DNA of 64,000 nucleotides from Seminavis robusta (lineage: Eukaryota; Bacillariophyta; Bacillariophyceae; Naviculales; Naviculaceae): contig CAICTM010000101.1 of the NCBI GenBank assembly GCA_903772945.1, positions 56,908-120,907 on the forward strand. The letters run 5' to 3'. A model generated the notes under the pieces. The model saw only the letters and a list, made by a program, of their open reading frames with translations. It searched no databases and was not told where the DNA came from. Shown piece by piece: positions 1 through 9,185 of the stretch. Both the position numbers and the translations under genes were made by a program. Numbering within the stretch: position 1 is the stretch's first letter; each line of letters opens with the position of its first letter.

Positions 1-140
1 GCTATGATACTGGTATGAGCTGTACGCTACGGTATGCTTGGGTGGATCGAGAGGAAGGATCCAAACGTCAAACAAAACAAGCTGTGGTTTTCGTACGTGT
101 TGTTGCTTCTTTGTGGTTGTCAACAAGAAACGGGCTTTTT
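1..140 (-). repeat. Inverted copy of the upstream region of the 2859 gene
   Basis: Bases 1-140 are the reverse complement of 2719-2858 with about one mismatch. The matched segment in the right copy ends directly before the ATG at 2859, so the left copy probably continues beyond the window into a second, minus-strand copy of that gene. The homology breaks at the run GGGCTTTTT, after which this copy reads straight into a CSN7 upstream region, while the copy at 2719 reads into repeat R1. The left junction therefore looks like the older arrangement without the R1 insertion. Confidence 0.85.
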
Positions 141-242
141 CGAAAACAAAATATTATTGCGATGGCCTTGTGGAGCAAATGAGAGTCCATGCATAAAGGC
201 ACGACCCGACGACATCAAGCTTGGAGCGAGGAGCGAGATCAC
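141..242 (+). repeat. Extra copy of the CSN7 upstream region
   Basis: This stretch, beginning CGAAAACAAAATATT, is nearly the reverse complement of 1640-1745 and matches, in the same orientation, the DNA directly upstream of the intact CSN7 gene (about 4313-4420). It is cut off before the CSN7 start codon. About 20 bases of filler (243-262) then join it to the inverted ICMT fragment. Together with 1-140 it looks like a relic of a divergent promoter between the 2859-type gene and CSN7. Confidence 0.8.
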
Positions 243-262
243 TAATAATCGATTCACTAAAA

Positions 263-510
263 ACTCTTACTTTCGGCACCCATCTTATGTTGGCTTTTAC
301 TATTGGGCTATTGGTACACAATTACTACTGAACAATACACTTCACTCATTTCTTTTTGCAGTGGCTTCTACCATGTTCTTCCGCAAGAGAATACCATATG
401 AAGAAGAGTCACTGATGAACTACTTCCCGGATCAGTATGCTTGCTATGCAGCAACAACTTGGGTTGGTATCCCTTTTATACCTCCGTGTGACAAATGCAA
501 GATAACATAG
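263..510 (+). pseudogene. ICMT 3'-exon fragment (duplicate)
   Basis: This is a copy of the last exon of isoprenylcysteine carboxyl methyltransferase, running from SYFRHPSYVG to the stop. The intact gene lies at 5525-6437 on the other strand. The fragment begins within a few bases of the exon-2 acceptor site of the intact gene, so the homology starts at ACTCTTAC just inside the exon. It lacks the first exon with its membrane segments and the upstream half of the methyltransferase core, so it cannot encode a working enzyme. An accidental reading frame upstream (from base 34) is open into it but is made of duplicated promoter DNA. Confidence 0.85.
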
Positions 511-687
511 TACAATAGAATGGAGCGGAACGAGAACAAATCTATGTCGCTTCGTTGATCTAGTTTATTGATGAAATGAATTATGACCCGGCTAGAAATT
601 CCTCCTCGGTTGCTACAGTATATATCGTCCATACATTCGTCTGACAACACAACCAAAGCGTTCTGTTCTGGATATCTTCGTATCTAG

Positions 688-1585
688 CTAGTACCGATTG
701 AACGGTTCCATGGAACCACCAAGACCGCCTCGACTGCGCTTGACACTGGATCGTCGTTCATCCCCTTGTCGCTCGGACCAACCACGGACACCACCCATAA
801 TCAATGATGCAGAGCTAGCGGTAGCCATGGATCCGGAACTGGAATGTTCTGCCTTGCGGGCATTGTCATGGACTGCCTTGTGGTAGAGTCGTGTGGAATC
901 AAAATTCATTTGCAGGCTCGTCTGAATGTGGTTTTGTTGGTTCTTGGCATTGTCCAATGTTGCATGAAATTTGGTCAAAATTTCCAACAAGGCACCTGCT
1001 CGTGACAATGGGACGTCCCGTGGACGACACGGAGGTCCATGGCGGGACGAGACCAACAATGATTGTGATTTCTGGCACAATTGTCCTGCCAACAACAAAC
1101 GGGCGTAGACACACTCCAAGACGATTCCTTCCACTTGTCGCAAGACGGCAGACGAGTCGTCTTCGAAAGTGATCCAAGTCCCAGCTCCTGCGCCACAGTG
1201 GCATAGGGAATTCGAATGGCACAACCAGGCTTGCCATCGCGACAAGCCTGGTGCACCAACGTCAACAGGGTCAACTGACGAAGTTTGAAGATTTGCGAGT
1301 CTGTCAGCGTCAACAACACTGAGGAAGAACCCTTTTTGGTCGCTGACATATTGTAATCCCCAAAGTGCCATGGGAAAAGAGATCCAGAGTGCGCAACAGG
1401 ATCTCTCCTTCCGCCCCGCAGGTGGCAAGTTTGGGCTGCAGGACTTGCTTGATTTCGTCAAACCCGGTAAAGACGCGAGGATCGGAAAGCGCCTTCATCA
1501 CCACTGTGCGGATTGTCGGCAAGTTGGCATTGGCAGAGTCTGATGCCAACTGTAGGATTGGCTTGAAGGCTTCGTCGGCGTCCAT
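688..1585 (-). pseudogene. CSN7: COP9 signalosome subunit 7 pseudogene (inverted duplicate)
   Basis: This is an inverted, diverged copy of the CSN7 gene at 4445-5347. The start codon (ATG at 1585) and the stop are preserved, but two indels break the frame. A net loss of about four bases lies near 1340-1370, just after the LFSHGT motif, and a one-base loss lies near 1168, where the intact copy reads TTTCAGAAGAC. The N-terminal part, the PCI core and the C-terminal part therefore lie in three different frames. Flanking upstream DNA is duplicated too. I read it as a dead copy; splicing cannot easily explain two such small shifts. Confidence 0.85.
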
Positions 1586-1746
1586 GGTGTGAATACTATG
1601 GATGTGATGTGCCGTAGCTCTTTCCACGATCTTTCTTTTTGTGATTTGTGATCTCGCTCCTCGCTCCAAGCTTGATGTCGTCGGTCGTGCTTTATGCATG
1701 GACTCTCATTTGCTCCACAAGGCCATCGCAATAATATTTGTTTTCG

Positions 1747-2718
1747 ATAAGTCAGCAGGAGCTGCGATACCTCGGAGAAAGACAGATAGAATAAGGAGGA
1801 TTATGTTCGGATTGCACCCATCTTTCAAGTAGCCCTGGCGACAACACGTCGTGTGTTGCCGCCCGGTATCATTCATTCCCTCATTGCAACCTTCTTTTTA
1901 TTAGCTAGCCCTGGCGACAACACCCGACTACAACGCCCGCTACTCTATAATTTACCAGCTGCCATCCCTTATTGTAACTCTAAACTTTACAGCTCCTGCT
2001 GGCTTATTTTGCTTTGTGATGATTGCACTAACATTAAATATTAATATTTATTCCTACCCCTAACTTGTATTGAACCATCAATGTTCAGTTTTGTTGGCTT
2101 ATGACTATCTCTATCCTTATACTTTGGTTCAACCGGAAATAGGAAATAGGAATAGGAAATAGCATTAAGTCAGCGGGAGCTGCGATACCTCGGCAGAAAG
2201 ACAGATAGAAGAAGGAGGATCATGTTCGAGATTGCACCCATCTTTCTAGCCAGCCCTGGCGACAACACCCGACTTAGTGTTGTTGCCGCCCGGTATCATT
2301 TCATTCCCTCATTGCAACCTTCTTTATTAAGCTAGCCTGGCGACAACACCCGACTACGTCGTGTGTTGCCGCCTGCTACTCTATAATTTACCAGCTGCAT
2401 TCCCTTATTGTAACTCAACTTTACAGCTCCTGCTGGCTTATGTGCTGTTGTGCTGATTGCACTAACCTTAAATATTAATGATTTATTCCTACCCCTAACT
2501 TGTATTGAACCATCAATGTTCAGTTTTGTTGGCTTATGACTATCTCTATCTCTTATACTTTGGCTTCACCGGAATAGGAAAAGGAAATAGAAATAGAAAA
2601 TAGGAAATAGGAAATAGGAAATAGGAAATAGGAAATAGCATTAAAGGGGTTGAGAACTCAGGCAGTTTACCTGCCGAGGTTAAAGGGGTTGAGAACTCAG
2701 GCAGTTACCTGCAGAGGT
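1747..2718 (-). repeat. Dispersed repeat R1, about two tandem units
   Basis: Non-coding dispersed repeat in minus orientation. It has two head-to-tail units: one end carries GTCAGC(A/G)GGAGCTGCGATACCTCGG, the other a (TATTTCC)n microsatellite (2560-2640) followed by the motif GAGAACTCAGGCAG, present twice at 2646-2711. Each unit contains one to three near-palindromes that read GGCGACAACACCCGACTACG and then GTGTGTTGCCGCC. Other copies are at 3675-4311, at 17440-24239 (split), and as a fragment at 27254-27305. There is no ORF, so it is a non-autonomous element. It separates the CSN7 pseudogene from the 2859 gene. Confidence 0.85.
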
Positions 2719-2858
2719 AAAAAGCCCGTTTCTTGTTGACAACCACAAAGAAGCAACAACACGTACGAAAACCACAGCTTGCTTTGTTTGACGTTTGGAT
2801 CCTTCCTCTCGATCCACCCAAGCATACCGTAGCGTACAGCTCATACCAGTATCATAGC

Positions 2859-3275
2859 ATGTCGAAACAGTTGTTTGTAGAGCAGCTGCACACGGAAAGC
2901 TCCCCGTTGGTGAAAGTGGCGATTGGGCTTCTTGCTGGACTTGTCTCGTCGCTCATTTATCGATGGAACCGTCATGCGGCATCCCAAGATGCCTTGGCAT
3001 ATGCTGCCATGATTCGGCAACAACAAGAGGCAGCAGTGGAACAGAAGCAACAACAAATGGACACTCATCAGAAGGAAACTGACGGTGAAACGGAAGCGCC
3101 GGACAGTAGGGAAAGTGTCAGTTCAGATGCAAGAGTATACCCAGCGCTACCTGCAAGTGACGGCAGCGATACCATTGAGGACATTAATAATATACAAGCA
3201 GAAGAAGAGGTAGACGACGAAAAGAAAGCAGCACCACAGCCAAGAACCAAGAAAAAGCTCAGCCAGCCGACGTGA
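2859..3275 (+). CDS. Small single-pass membrane protein, unknown function
   Basis: 138 aa from the ATG at 2859, which is preferred over an upstream in-frame ATG because the upstream codons lie inside the duplicated promoter DNA. After a short polar N-terminus there is one hydrophobic segment at about residues 17-35 (VAIGLLAGLVSSLIY) followed by arginine, then a Gln-rich, probably coiled stretch and a long acidic, Ser-rich tail ending in a Lys cluster. This suggests an N-terminally anchored protein with a cytosolic tail. No family was recognised. A second copy of its promoter lies at 1-140 in mirror orientation, so a paralog is predicted left of the window. The reading could continue through a 3' intron, which I cannot show. 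Confidence 0.55.
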   Translation: MSKQLFVEQLHTESSPLVKVAIGLLAGLVSSLIYRWNRHAASQDALAYAAMIRQQQEAAVEQKQQQMDTHQKETDGETEAPDSRESVSSDARVYPALPASDGSDTIEDINNIQAEEEVDDEKKAAPQPRTKKKLSQPT

Positions 3276-3674
3276 TGACACCAATGCCATTGATCTGGCC
3301 GATTTCCAAAGCAACAGCAACCAATGGAGATGCGCCTGTGAAGGTGGGTTCCTCCCTCCTGGCATGCTTTCGTCATTAGGAGGAGCAGAGGCTGTGTTTC
3401 GCATGGGGACAGGACAGTGCTACCACAAGCAAGCTTGACAACAATACACGCGAAAGAAAAAAGTCCGTTGGGGCACTAATATCGATGGCGTTGGGTACCG
3501 TACCCCTCGTCATGGTGCACCTCAGAGGAAGTGCAAACCCGTGCCAAGCTTGTCCATTACTACCAGCTAGTACACTTACTTCTACTATGTGTAATCTTGT
3601 TGGATCCTTTGAGTCTCCACACGAGAGGCTGCTATCGATCCAGAGGCAGTTGGGTAAGTTGATCTCTTCTCTTT

Positions 3675-4311
3675 AACACACGACGTAGTCGGGTGTTGTC
3701 GCCAGGGCTAGCTTAATAAAGAAGGTTGCACTGAGGGAATAAATGATACCGGGCGGCAACACACGACGTAGTCGGGTGTTGTCGCCAGGGCTGGCTTGAA
3801 AGATGGGTGCAATCTCGAACATGATCCTCCTTCTTCTATCTGTCTTTCTGCCGAGGTATCGCAGCTCCCGCTGACTTAATGCTATTTCCTATTTCCTATT
3901 TCCTATTCCGGTGAAGCCAAAGTATAAGGATAGAGATAGTCATAAGCCAACAAAACTGAACATTGATGGTTCAATACAAGTTAGGGGTAGGAATAAATCA
4001 TTAATATTTAATGTTAGTGCAATCATCACAACAGCACAATAAGCCAGCAGGAGCTGTAAATGTTAGAGTTACAATAAGGGAATGGCAGCTGGTAAATTAT
4101 AGAGTAGCTGGGTGTTGTATCGGGTGTTGTCGCCAGGGCTAGCTGAATAAAAAGAAGGTTGCAATGAGGGAATGAATGATACCGGGCGGCAACACACGAC
4201 GTGTTGTCGCCAGGGCTAGCTTGAAAGATGGGTGCAATCCGAACATAATCCTCCTTATTCTATCTGTCTTTCTGCCGAGGTATCGCAGCTCCTGCTGACT
4301 TATCGAAAACA
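3675..4311 (+). repeat. Dispersed repeat R1, inverted relative to 1747-2718
   Basis: Same R1 family in plus orientation: a partial unit, the joint GCTGACTTAATGC plus (TATTTCC)n at 3874-3905, then a second unit ending in GCTGACTTAT at 4311. It directly abuts the upstream region of the intact CSN7 gene (CGAAAACATAATATT), as the left R1 copy abuts that of the pseudogene. The two opposed R1 copies thus bracket the 2859 gene and mark the inner edges of the inverted duplication. Confidence 0.85.
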
Positions 4312-4444
4312 TAATATTATTGCGATGGCCTAGCTTGTGGAGCAAATGAGAGTCCATGCATAAAGACACGACACGACGACACAAGCGAGGATCACAAATC
4401 ACAAAAAGAAAGATCGTGGACATCACATACATAATATTCACACC

Positions 4445-5347
4445 ATGGACGCCGACGAAGCCTTCAAGCCAATCCTCCAGTTGGCACGAGACTCTGCCAA
4501 TGCCAACTTGCCGACAATCCGCACAGTGGTGATGAAGGCGCTTTCCGATCCTCGCGTCTTTACCGGGTTTGACGAAATCAAGCAAGTCCTGCAGCCCAAA
4601 CTTGCCACCTGCGGGGCGGAAGGAGAGATCCTGTTGCGCACTCTGGATCTCTTTTCCCATGGCACATTTGGGGATTATACTACTAGTATGGCAGCGATCA
4701 AGGGATCTTCCTCAGTGTTGTTGACGCTGACAGACTCGCAAATCTTCAAACTTCGTCAGTTGACCCTGTTGACGTTGGTGCACCAGGCTTGTCGCGATGG
4801 CAAGCCTGGTTGTGCCATTCGAATTCCCTATGCCACTGTGGCACAGGAGCTGGGACTTGGATCACTTTCAGAAGACGACTCGTCTGCAGTCTTGCGACAA
4901 GTGGAAGGAATCGTCTTGGAGTGTGTCTACGCCCGTTTGTTGTTGGCAGGACAATTGTGCCAGAAATCACAATCATTGTTGGTCTCGTCCCGCCATGGAC
5001 CTCCGTGTCGTCCACGGGATGTCCCATTGTCACGAGCAGGTGCCTTGTTGGAAATTTTGACCAAGTTTCATGGAACATTGGACAATGCCAAGAACCAACA
5101 AAACCACATTCAGACGAGCCTGCAAATGAATTTTGATTCCACACGACTCTACCACAAGGCAGTCCATGACAATGCCCGCAAGGCAGAACATTCCAGTTCC
5201 GGATCCATGGCTACCGCTAGCTCTGCATCATTGATTATGGGTGGTGTCCGTGGTTGGTCCGAGCGACAAGGGGATGAACGACGATCCAGTGTCAAGCGCA
5301 GTCGAGGCGGTCTTGGTGGTTCCATGGAACCGTTCAATCGGTACTAG
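4445..5347 (+). CDS. CSN7: COP9 signalosome complex subunit 7
   Basis: 300 aa, single exon. CSN7 is a PCI-domain subunit of the COP9 signalosome, which removes Nedd8 from cullin-RING ubiquitin ligases. Family features in order: an N-terminal helical region with the signature LRTLDLFSHGTFGDYTT (about residues 60-76), then the PCI core with KLRQLTLLTLVHQ, a Cys/Arg-rich loop, the winged-helix part VLRQVEGIVLECVYARLLLA, and the conserved GPPCRPRDVPLS stretch. A predicted coiled C-terminus and a low-complexity Ser/Gly/Arg tail follow. The length is slightly above typical CSN7 (about 260-275 aa) because of the tail. It converges with ICMT, leaving 177 bp between the stops. A frameshifted duplicate lies at 688-1585. 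I am confident of the family; the assignment to CSN7 rather than another PCI subunit is strong but rests on motif resemblance. Confidence 0.85.
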   Translation: MDADEAFKPILQLARDSANANLPTIRTVVMKALSDPRVFTGFDEIKQVLQPKLATCGAEGEILLRTLDLFSHGTFGDYTTSMAAIKGSSSVLLTLTDSQIFKLRQLTLLTLVHQACRDGKPGCAIRIPYATVAQELGLGSLSEDDSSAVLRQVEGIVLECVYARLLLAGQLCQKSQSLLVSSRHGPPCRPRDVPLSRAGALLEILTKFHGTLDNAKNQQNHIQTSLQMNFDSTRLYHKAVHDNARKAEHSSSGSMATASSASLIMGGVRGWSERQGDERRSSVKRSRGGLGGSMEPFNRY

Positions 5348-5524
5348 CTAGATACGAAGATATCCAGAACAGAACGCTTTGGTTGTGTTGTCAGACGAAT
5401 GTATGGACGATATATACTGTAGCAACCGAGGAGGAATTTCTAGCCGGGTCATAATTCATTTCATCAATAAACTAGATCAACGAAGCGACATAGATTTGTT
5501 CTCGTTCCGCTCTATTCTATTGTA

Positions 5525-6437
5525 CTATGTTATCTTGCATTTGTCACACGGAGGTATAAAAGGGATACCAACCCAAGTTGTTGCTGCATAGCAAGCATAC
5601 TGATCCGGGAAGTAGTTCATCAGTGACTCTTCTTCATATGGTATTCTCTTGCGGAAGAACATGGTAGAAGCCACTGCAAAAAGAAATGAGTGAAGTGTAT
5701 TGTTCAGTAGTAATTGTGTACCAATAGCCCAATAGTAAAAGCCAACATAAGATGGGTGCCGAAAGTAAGAGTAGCTGATCATTATTTGGATGAGTGTTGT
5801 TGAGAAGGTTGGTGAGCGAGCGACATCAAGAAAGATACGGCTGGGAGATCCCCAGCCATGACATCGTCAACAAAAAGCAGAGGAGGGTGTTACGTAAGAC
5901 ACTTGAGCTTACATACATTCCATGAGTGATCAGGACATGAGTATCCTTTTTCGATGTCTGGATTTTATGATTGAAGCTTGCCCCACAAGTTGCCATGGCA
6001 ATGGCCCTTATTCCTTGTCCAAACAACACCATCCCCAGACCCACAATGAAAACGGGGGTGCTGAAGAAAGGATACAGGAAAAATCGAGTCCAGAATTCTG
6101 TTGCAGAGAGCAAGAATGCGGCTGTATAATCCAAGGAATGATTCACCAGGAACGATTCTGCCGTGACCACAGTTGGGTTGTAGATTGCCGTGACGAAAAA
6201 TTCCGTCAAGTGAAAGGAGCACAGAAGCACCACATAGCCACTCCATTGCCACATCATGTCAATTTGTTCCAGAGAAAAGAATTCATCTAGAACAGGCACC
6301 AGTGAGAAGCACCGGTGAAGGATCAAGACACTGAAAAGGCAAATGTGTGTTCCCAGGAAGATACCAAGAAGCCCTGCAATGGTGGCGATCCTGCCAAGGC
6401 TCTGGTGGGATTTATTAAGAATAAACAAGGCTGTCAT
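5525..6437 (-). CDS. ICMT: Protein-S-isoprenylcysteine O-methyltransferase (two exons)
   Basis: ICMT is an ER-membrane enzyme that methylates the C-terminal prenylcysteine of CaaX proteins using S-adenosylmethionine. Exons are 6437-5917 and 5774-5525; the 142-bp intron (5916-5775) has a GTATGT donor and a TCAG acceptor, and splicing restores THGIYSYFRHPSYVGF. The protein has about 256 aa with several membrane segments. The C-terminal half carries the family hallmarks: GQGIRAIAMATCGASFNH, DTHVLITHG, RHPSYVGF, and the terminal RIPYEEESLMNYFPDQY with WVGIPFIP. The start is the first in-frame ATG; a TTG nine codons upstream is the only extension before a stop, so an additional 5' exon is possible. 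The 3' exon is duplicated at 263-510. Confidence 0.88.
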
Positions 6438-7044
6438 TAGCGGGCGGTTGGTTAGGTCTTCCAACCATTACATTACGAGAAGCACTCACACTTTCACTTC
6501 GAAACTGCGAGTCCACAGGCCATCCTTCAAAGGATAGCTGCGATTGTATCCACTGCAGTGCTCTTTTGGCCGTTGTCATCATTCTTAACGTTGGAGGCTC
6601 TCTATTTATTTGTAGGATTATACGACTTAGCAAGGACTGCCTTTGGCGACAGGCACATTACTTCATAGGCAAAGGCTGGAGATCAATCGAATTGTTGGAT
6701 GAGGCCAAGACAATAATAACACTGCAATGGATGGTACCTGGTACCAGTATTATTAGTCGTCTTAGAACTAAAATAAATGACAAAGCCGTCCTCGGCGATG
6801 TACACGTAGCAGAAATAAGCAAATTCTTTGCTTTTTTTGGTTGTGGTGCATGAGGGTGCTAGCTAGTCAAGATGAGTTGAAATCCCCATTCCTAATGGTC
6901 ATTCATGTTTATATTTCAAATCGACGTGGTGTGTCAACAAACTCTCATCCCTCATCTGCAATGGCGTAATGGCCAATAATGCAAGTAAAGACTATATGTA
7001 CACTGTACTGGTACACATACCGGTAATAAAGAAGCATCTCCCCA
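6438..7044. other. Intergenic, no gene seen
   Basis: About 600 bases between divergently transcribed ICMT and the SGNH-like gene. Short open frames exist but none has a recognisable domain or coding character. The stretch probably contains both promoters. No repeat shared with other parts of the window was found. Confidence 0.5.
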
Positions 7045-8334
7045 ATGAGCACCAACAAGAAGGTAGTGGTTGTACTGAGAGTACTCCTTGCGATCTCTGT
7101 CCTTACCATCTTATCAACATTCAGAAGCGCAAGTCTGTGTCCCACCACTATTATTTGTACTCGCCAGGAACGTCCGGCTGCTGTGGATTGCCGCCGTCGT
7201 CATTCTCATGAAAGCTTTACCTGGATACCAACTGCAGCCAACAGCCAATCATGTATGGAGTTATTGTCGCCAACAGGAAGGCTACCCTGTCTGGCAAATC
7301 CTTCCAATTTTGAAGGCTATTGGACGCAAGAGGTGTCTACACTCGATCAGACACTTGGTGCTGAACCTTCCTTGACCTCTTGGAGTTGGCATTTCGACAG
7401 ACATGACGATCGAGCATCTTCTTCTTCAGGAAGAAACCCCATTCGAGTGCCCAATATCCCACCCTTTGCAACCCCACACAACAACAATAAGCCTCTTGGG
7501 TCCTTATCATTGCTCCAAGAAACAAATAATGCCTCCCTCGTGTTGTATGGCTCGTCGCATGTCCGCGAACTCTACTTTGCCATGATTCGCATGGCGCGGG
7601 GGCAAAAGTACGATGCACCCCTGGAAACCAACGTGATGCGGGTAGGGAGTGCTCCTTTTGGATACAATGCAACCCCTGCGTGTGGTGATAGCCCCAATAC
7701 AATGGACAAGAGGCATGGCATTGACCTCGAGGCATGCGGGGAACCAGACAAGCGGCTGGTGCCAGAGCTTGGTGGCAACAACAACAATGTTGCCATTGGA
7801 TTCAAAACGTTTCTGCACACACCTCAAGCCGATGATTCCTTTCTGGATTTCTTGCAGGCCAATCGACTACGCCATCCATCTGTGCTAGTCGTAGATGTCG
7901 GGATTTGGGGTCTGCGCGGACGCAAGACCAGTCCTCAACTGAATAATCGAACACACGGTGTCTTATTGCAACCCGACGAAGAAGTCGATTATTATCTGCA
8001 CTGGCTCGAAAACAGCTTTCCCAACTCAACAATCATTTATGTTTACGAAAAGGGTCCTTTGGTGGATCTGGAATCTTGGATTCTGCCAAGAATCTATGAT
8101 ATTGTGCATCAGCAGCAACAGGAGAAGAATAGGGGCAGGAGGCCACTGTCCATGATTGTCCGCAAGGACTTGATACAAAACAATAGACCCGAGGACATGC
8201 CCTGTGCACACGGCTGCGCAGGACCAGTGACAATGGTGGTTTCATCACTGATATTGGACTGGTTGTCTGAAGTTTTCTTGCCTGGTCATGATGATTGTGA
8301 TGTTGGTGGTAACGCGCCATCTCGGTGGCGTTAA
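7045..8334 (+). CDS. SGNH/PC-esterase-like type II membrane protein
   Basis: 429 aa from the ATG at 7045. A hydrophobic segment near the N-terminus (VVVVLRVLLAISVLTILSTF, residues about 8-27) suggests a signal anchor, with the rest in the Golgi or ER lumen. The core holds LVLYGSSHVRELYFAMI, which fits the GDS-like GxSHxRxL block of PC-esterase/TBL/CAS1-type SGNH proteins; these O-acetylate or deacetylate glycans or proteins. A further conserved-looking block, VLVVDVGIWGLRG, sits where these families have a second SGNH motif. The C-terminal block CAHGCAGPVT is a possible but atypical catalytic-dyad region. The family assignment is an inference from motifs; the substrate is unknown. There are no introns. 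Confidence 0.6.
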   Translation: MSTNKKVVVVLRVLLAISVLTILSTFRSASLCPTTIICTRQERPAAVDCRRRHSHESFTWIPTAANSQSCMELLSPTGRLPCLANPSNFEGYWTQEVSTLDQTLGAEPSLTSWSWHFDRHDDRASSSSGRNPIRVPNIPPFATPHNNNKPLGSLSLLQETNNASLVLYGSSHVRELYFAMIRMARGQKYDAPLETNVMRVGSAPFGYNATPACGDSPNTMDKRHGIDLEACGEPDKRLVPELGGNNNNVAIGFKTFLHTPQADDSFLDFLQANRLRHPSVLVVDVGIWGLRGRKTSPQLNNRTHGVLLQPDEEVDYYLHWLENSFPNSTIIYVYEKGPLVDLESWILPRIYDIVHQQQQEKNRGRRPLSMIVRKDLIQNNRPEDMPCAHGCAGPVTMVVSSLILDWLSEVFLPGHDDCDVGGNAPSRWR

Positions 8335-8804
8335 ATTGCACCACTTATTGCGGAAACAGAAGAGGTGTCTGTTATCACGAATTGGGAAAAGGGAAGTTCA
8401 GTTGCACGGATTGGTACCAAAACTGCGGCATGTAGCTTGCTACAGTACCATACCGATAGTACGGTATGTTGAATGAGTAACTCTAACCTCTACAACTCAG
8501 TACATTGACAATAAGGGAAGTTTTAAGTTAGAGTACGGCAGCTGCATGTGGCTACTGCAAATTCAGCTCTGTACCAAACCCCCTCGAAAAACAATCCGGG
8601 ACCGTCATAACAGAATCGATCCAGCGAAAGGCGAAGCTCAAAACCTTCTGAAGAGGCGTTCACGCCACAAAAAATTTGTATTTAGTTTACAAGAAAGAGT
8701 AGAGGCGGGTATCTAGCTAGCCGCACTGTTGCCTTTGCCATGGCCAAAGAAAACAAGTCATCCATGACCACCTTCACCTTGCTGCCTAAGCCTCATGAAG
8801 TTCT
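8335..8804. other. Intergenic, no gene seen
   Basis: No gene recognised. A short stretch near 8510-8560 (GACAATAAGGGAAGTTTTAA) loosely resembles internal R1 sequence and may be a worn fragment. Confidence 0.4.
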
Positions 8805-9185
8805 TTACTGTCCTTTGTTGCCTTTCTTCTTTCGCCGTTGCTTTTGGTCTTTGCTGCTACCGTTGGCTTTGGTCGGGTCATTGTTGGCTGCAGCAGCTTG
8901 TTGATTTGGGTTACTGGCAGCACCAGCATTATCATTCCTGCTACCGCTACCTCGCCTCTTGTGATTTGTATATCGGAGATAGACGGAAAAGGAAAGGAAC
9001 ACCACCGACAGAATCACAAAACCAATATCTTTGAGCGCCATATTTCTCCCACCGTCACCAGCACCGAAAGCCGCACCGAACCTCGAGGACGGCACTTGGC
9101 GCTGTGATTTCTTCATCTGGTCTCTTTGTTTTCTCTGTGCGACTTTGTGAGGTAAAGGCACGTTCCCTAGAAGCTGCGATGCCAT
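8805..9185 (-). CDS. Small single-pass membrane protein with basic tail
   Basis: 126 aa from the ATG at 9185 (an upstream in-frame ATG at 9284 would add 33 less conserved-looking residues). A basic, Gln/Lys-rich N-terminal helix (residues about 12-35) precedes one membrane segment, IGFVILSVVFLSFSVYLRY, and then a low-complexity Asn/Gln/Ala tail ending in a Lys/Arg cluster. The layout (Q-rich basic helix, then LKDIGFVIL-type membrane segment) is reminiscent of TRIQK-type ER proteins, but only one clear QxxK motif is present, so this stays a weak suggestion. It could instead be an unrelated tail-anchored protein. Confidence 0.5.
   Translation of the reverse strand: MASQLLGNVPLPHKVAQRKQRDQMKKSQRQVPSSRFGAAFGAGDGGRNMALKDIGFVILSVVFLSFSVYLRYTNHKRRGSGSRNDNAGAASNPNQQAAAANNDPTKANGSSKDQKQRRKKKGNKGQ

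Noticed and set aside
34-262. Start of a fusion protein running from base 34 into the ICMT fragment
   Set aside because: These codons are duplicated promoter DNA of two other genes; the open frame is accidental.
2733-2858. A longer N-terminus for the membrane protein at 2859
   Set aside because: This part coincides exactly with the duplicated upstream block (mirrored at 1-140) and looks like promoter or leader DNA.
4445-5347. Assignment to proteasome lid or eIF3 PCI subunits instead of CSN7
   Set aside because: The short length, the LFSHGTFGDY-type motif and the layout before the PCI core fit CSN7 better.
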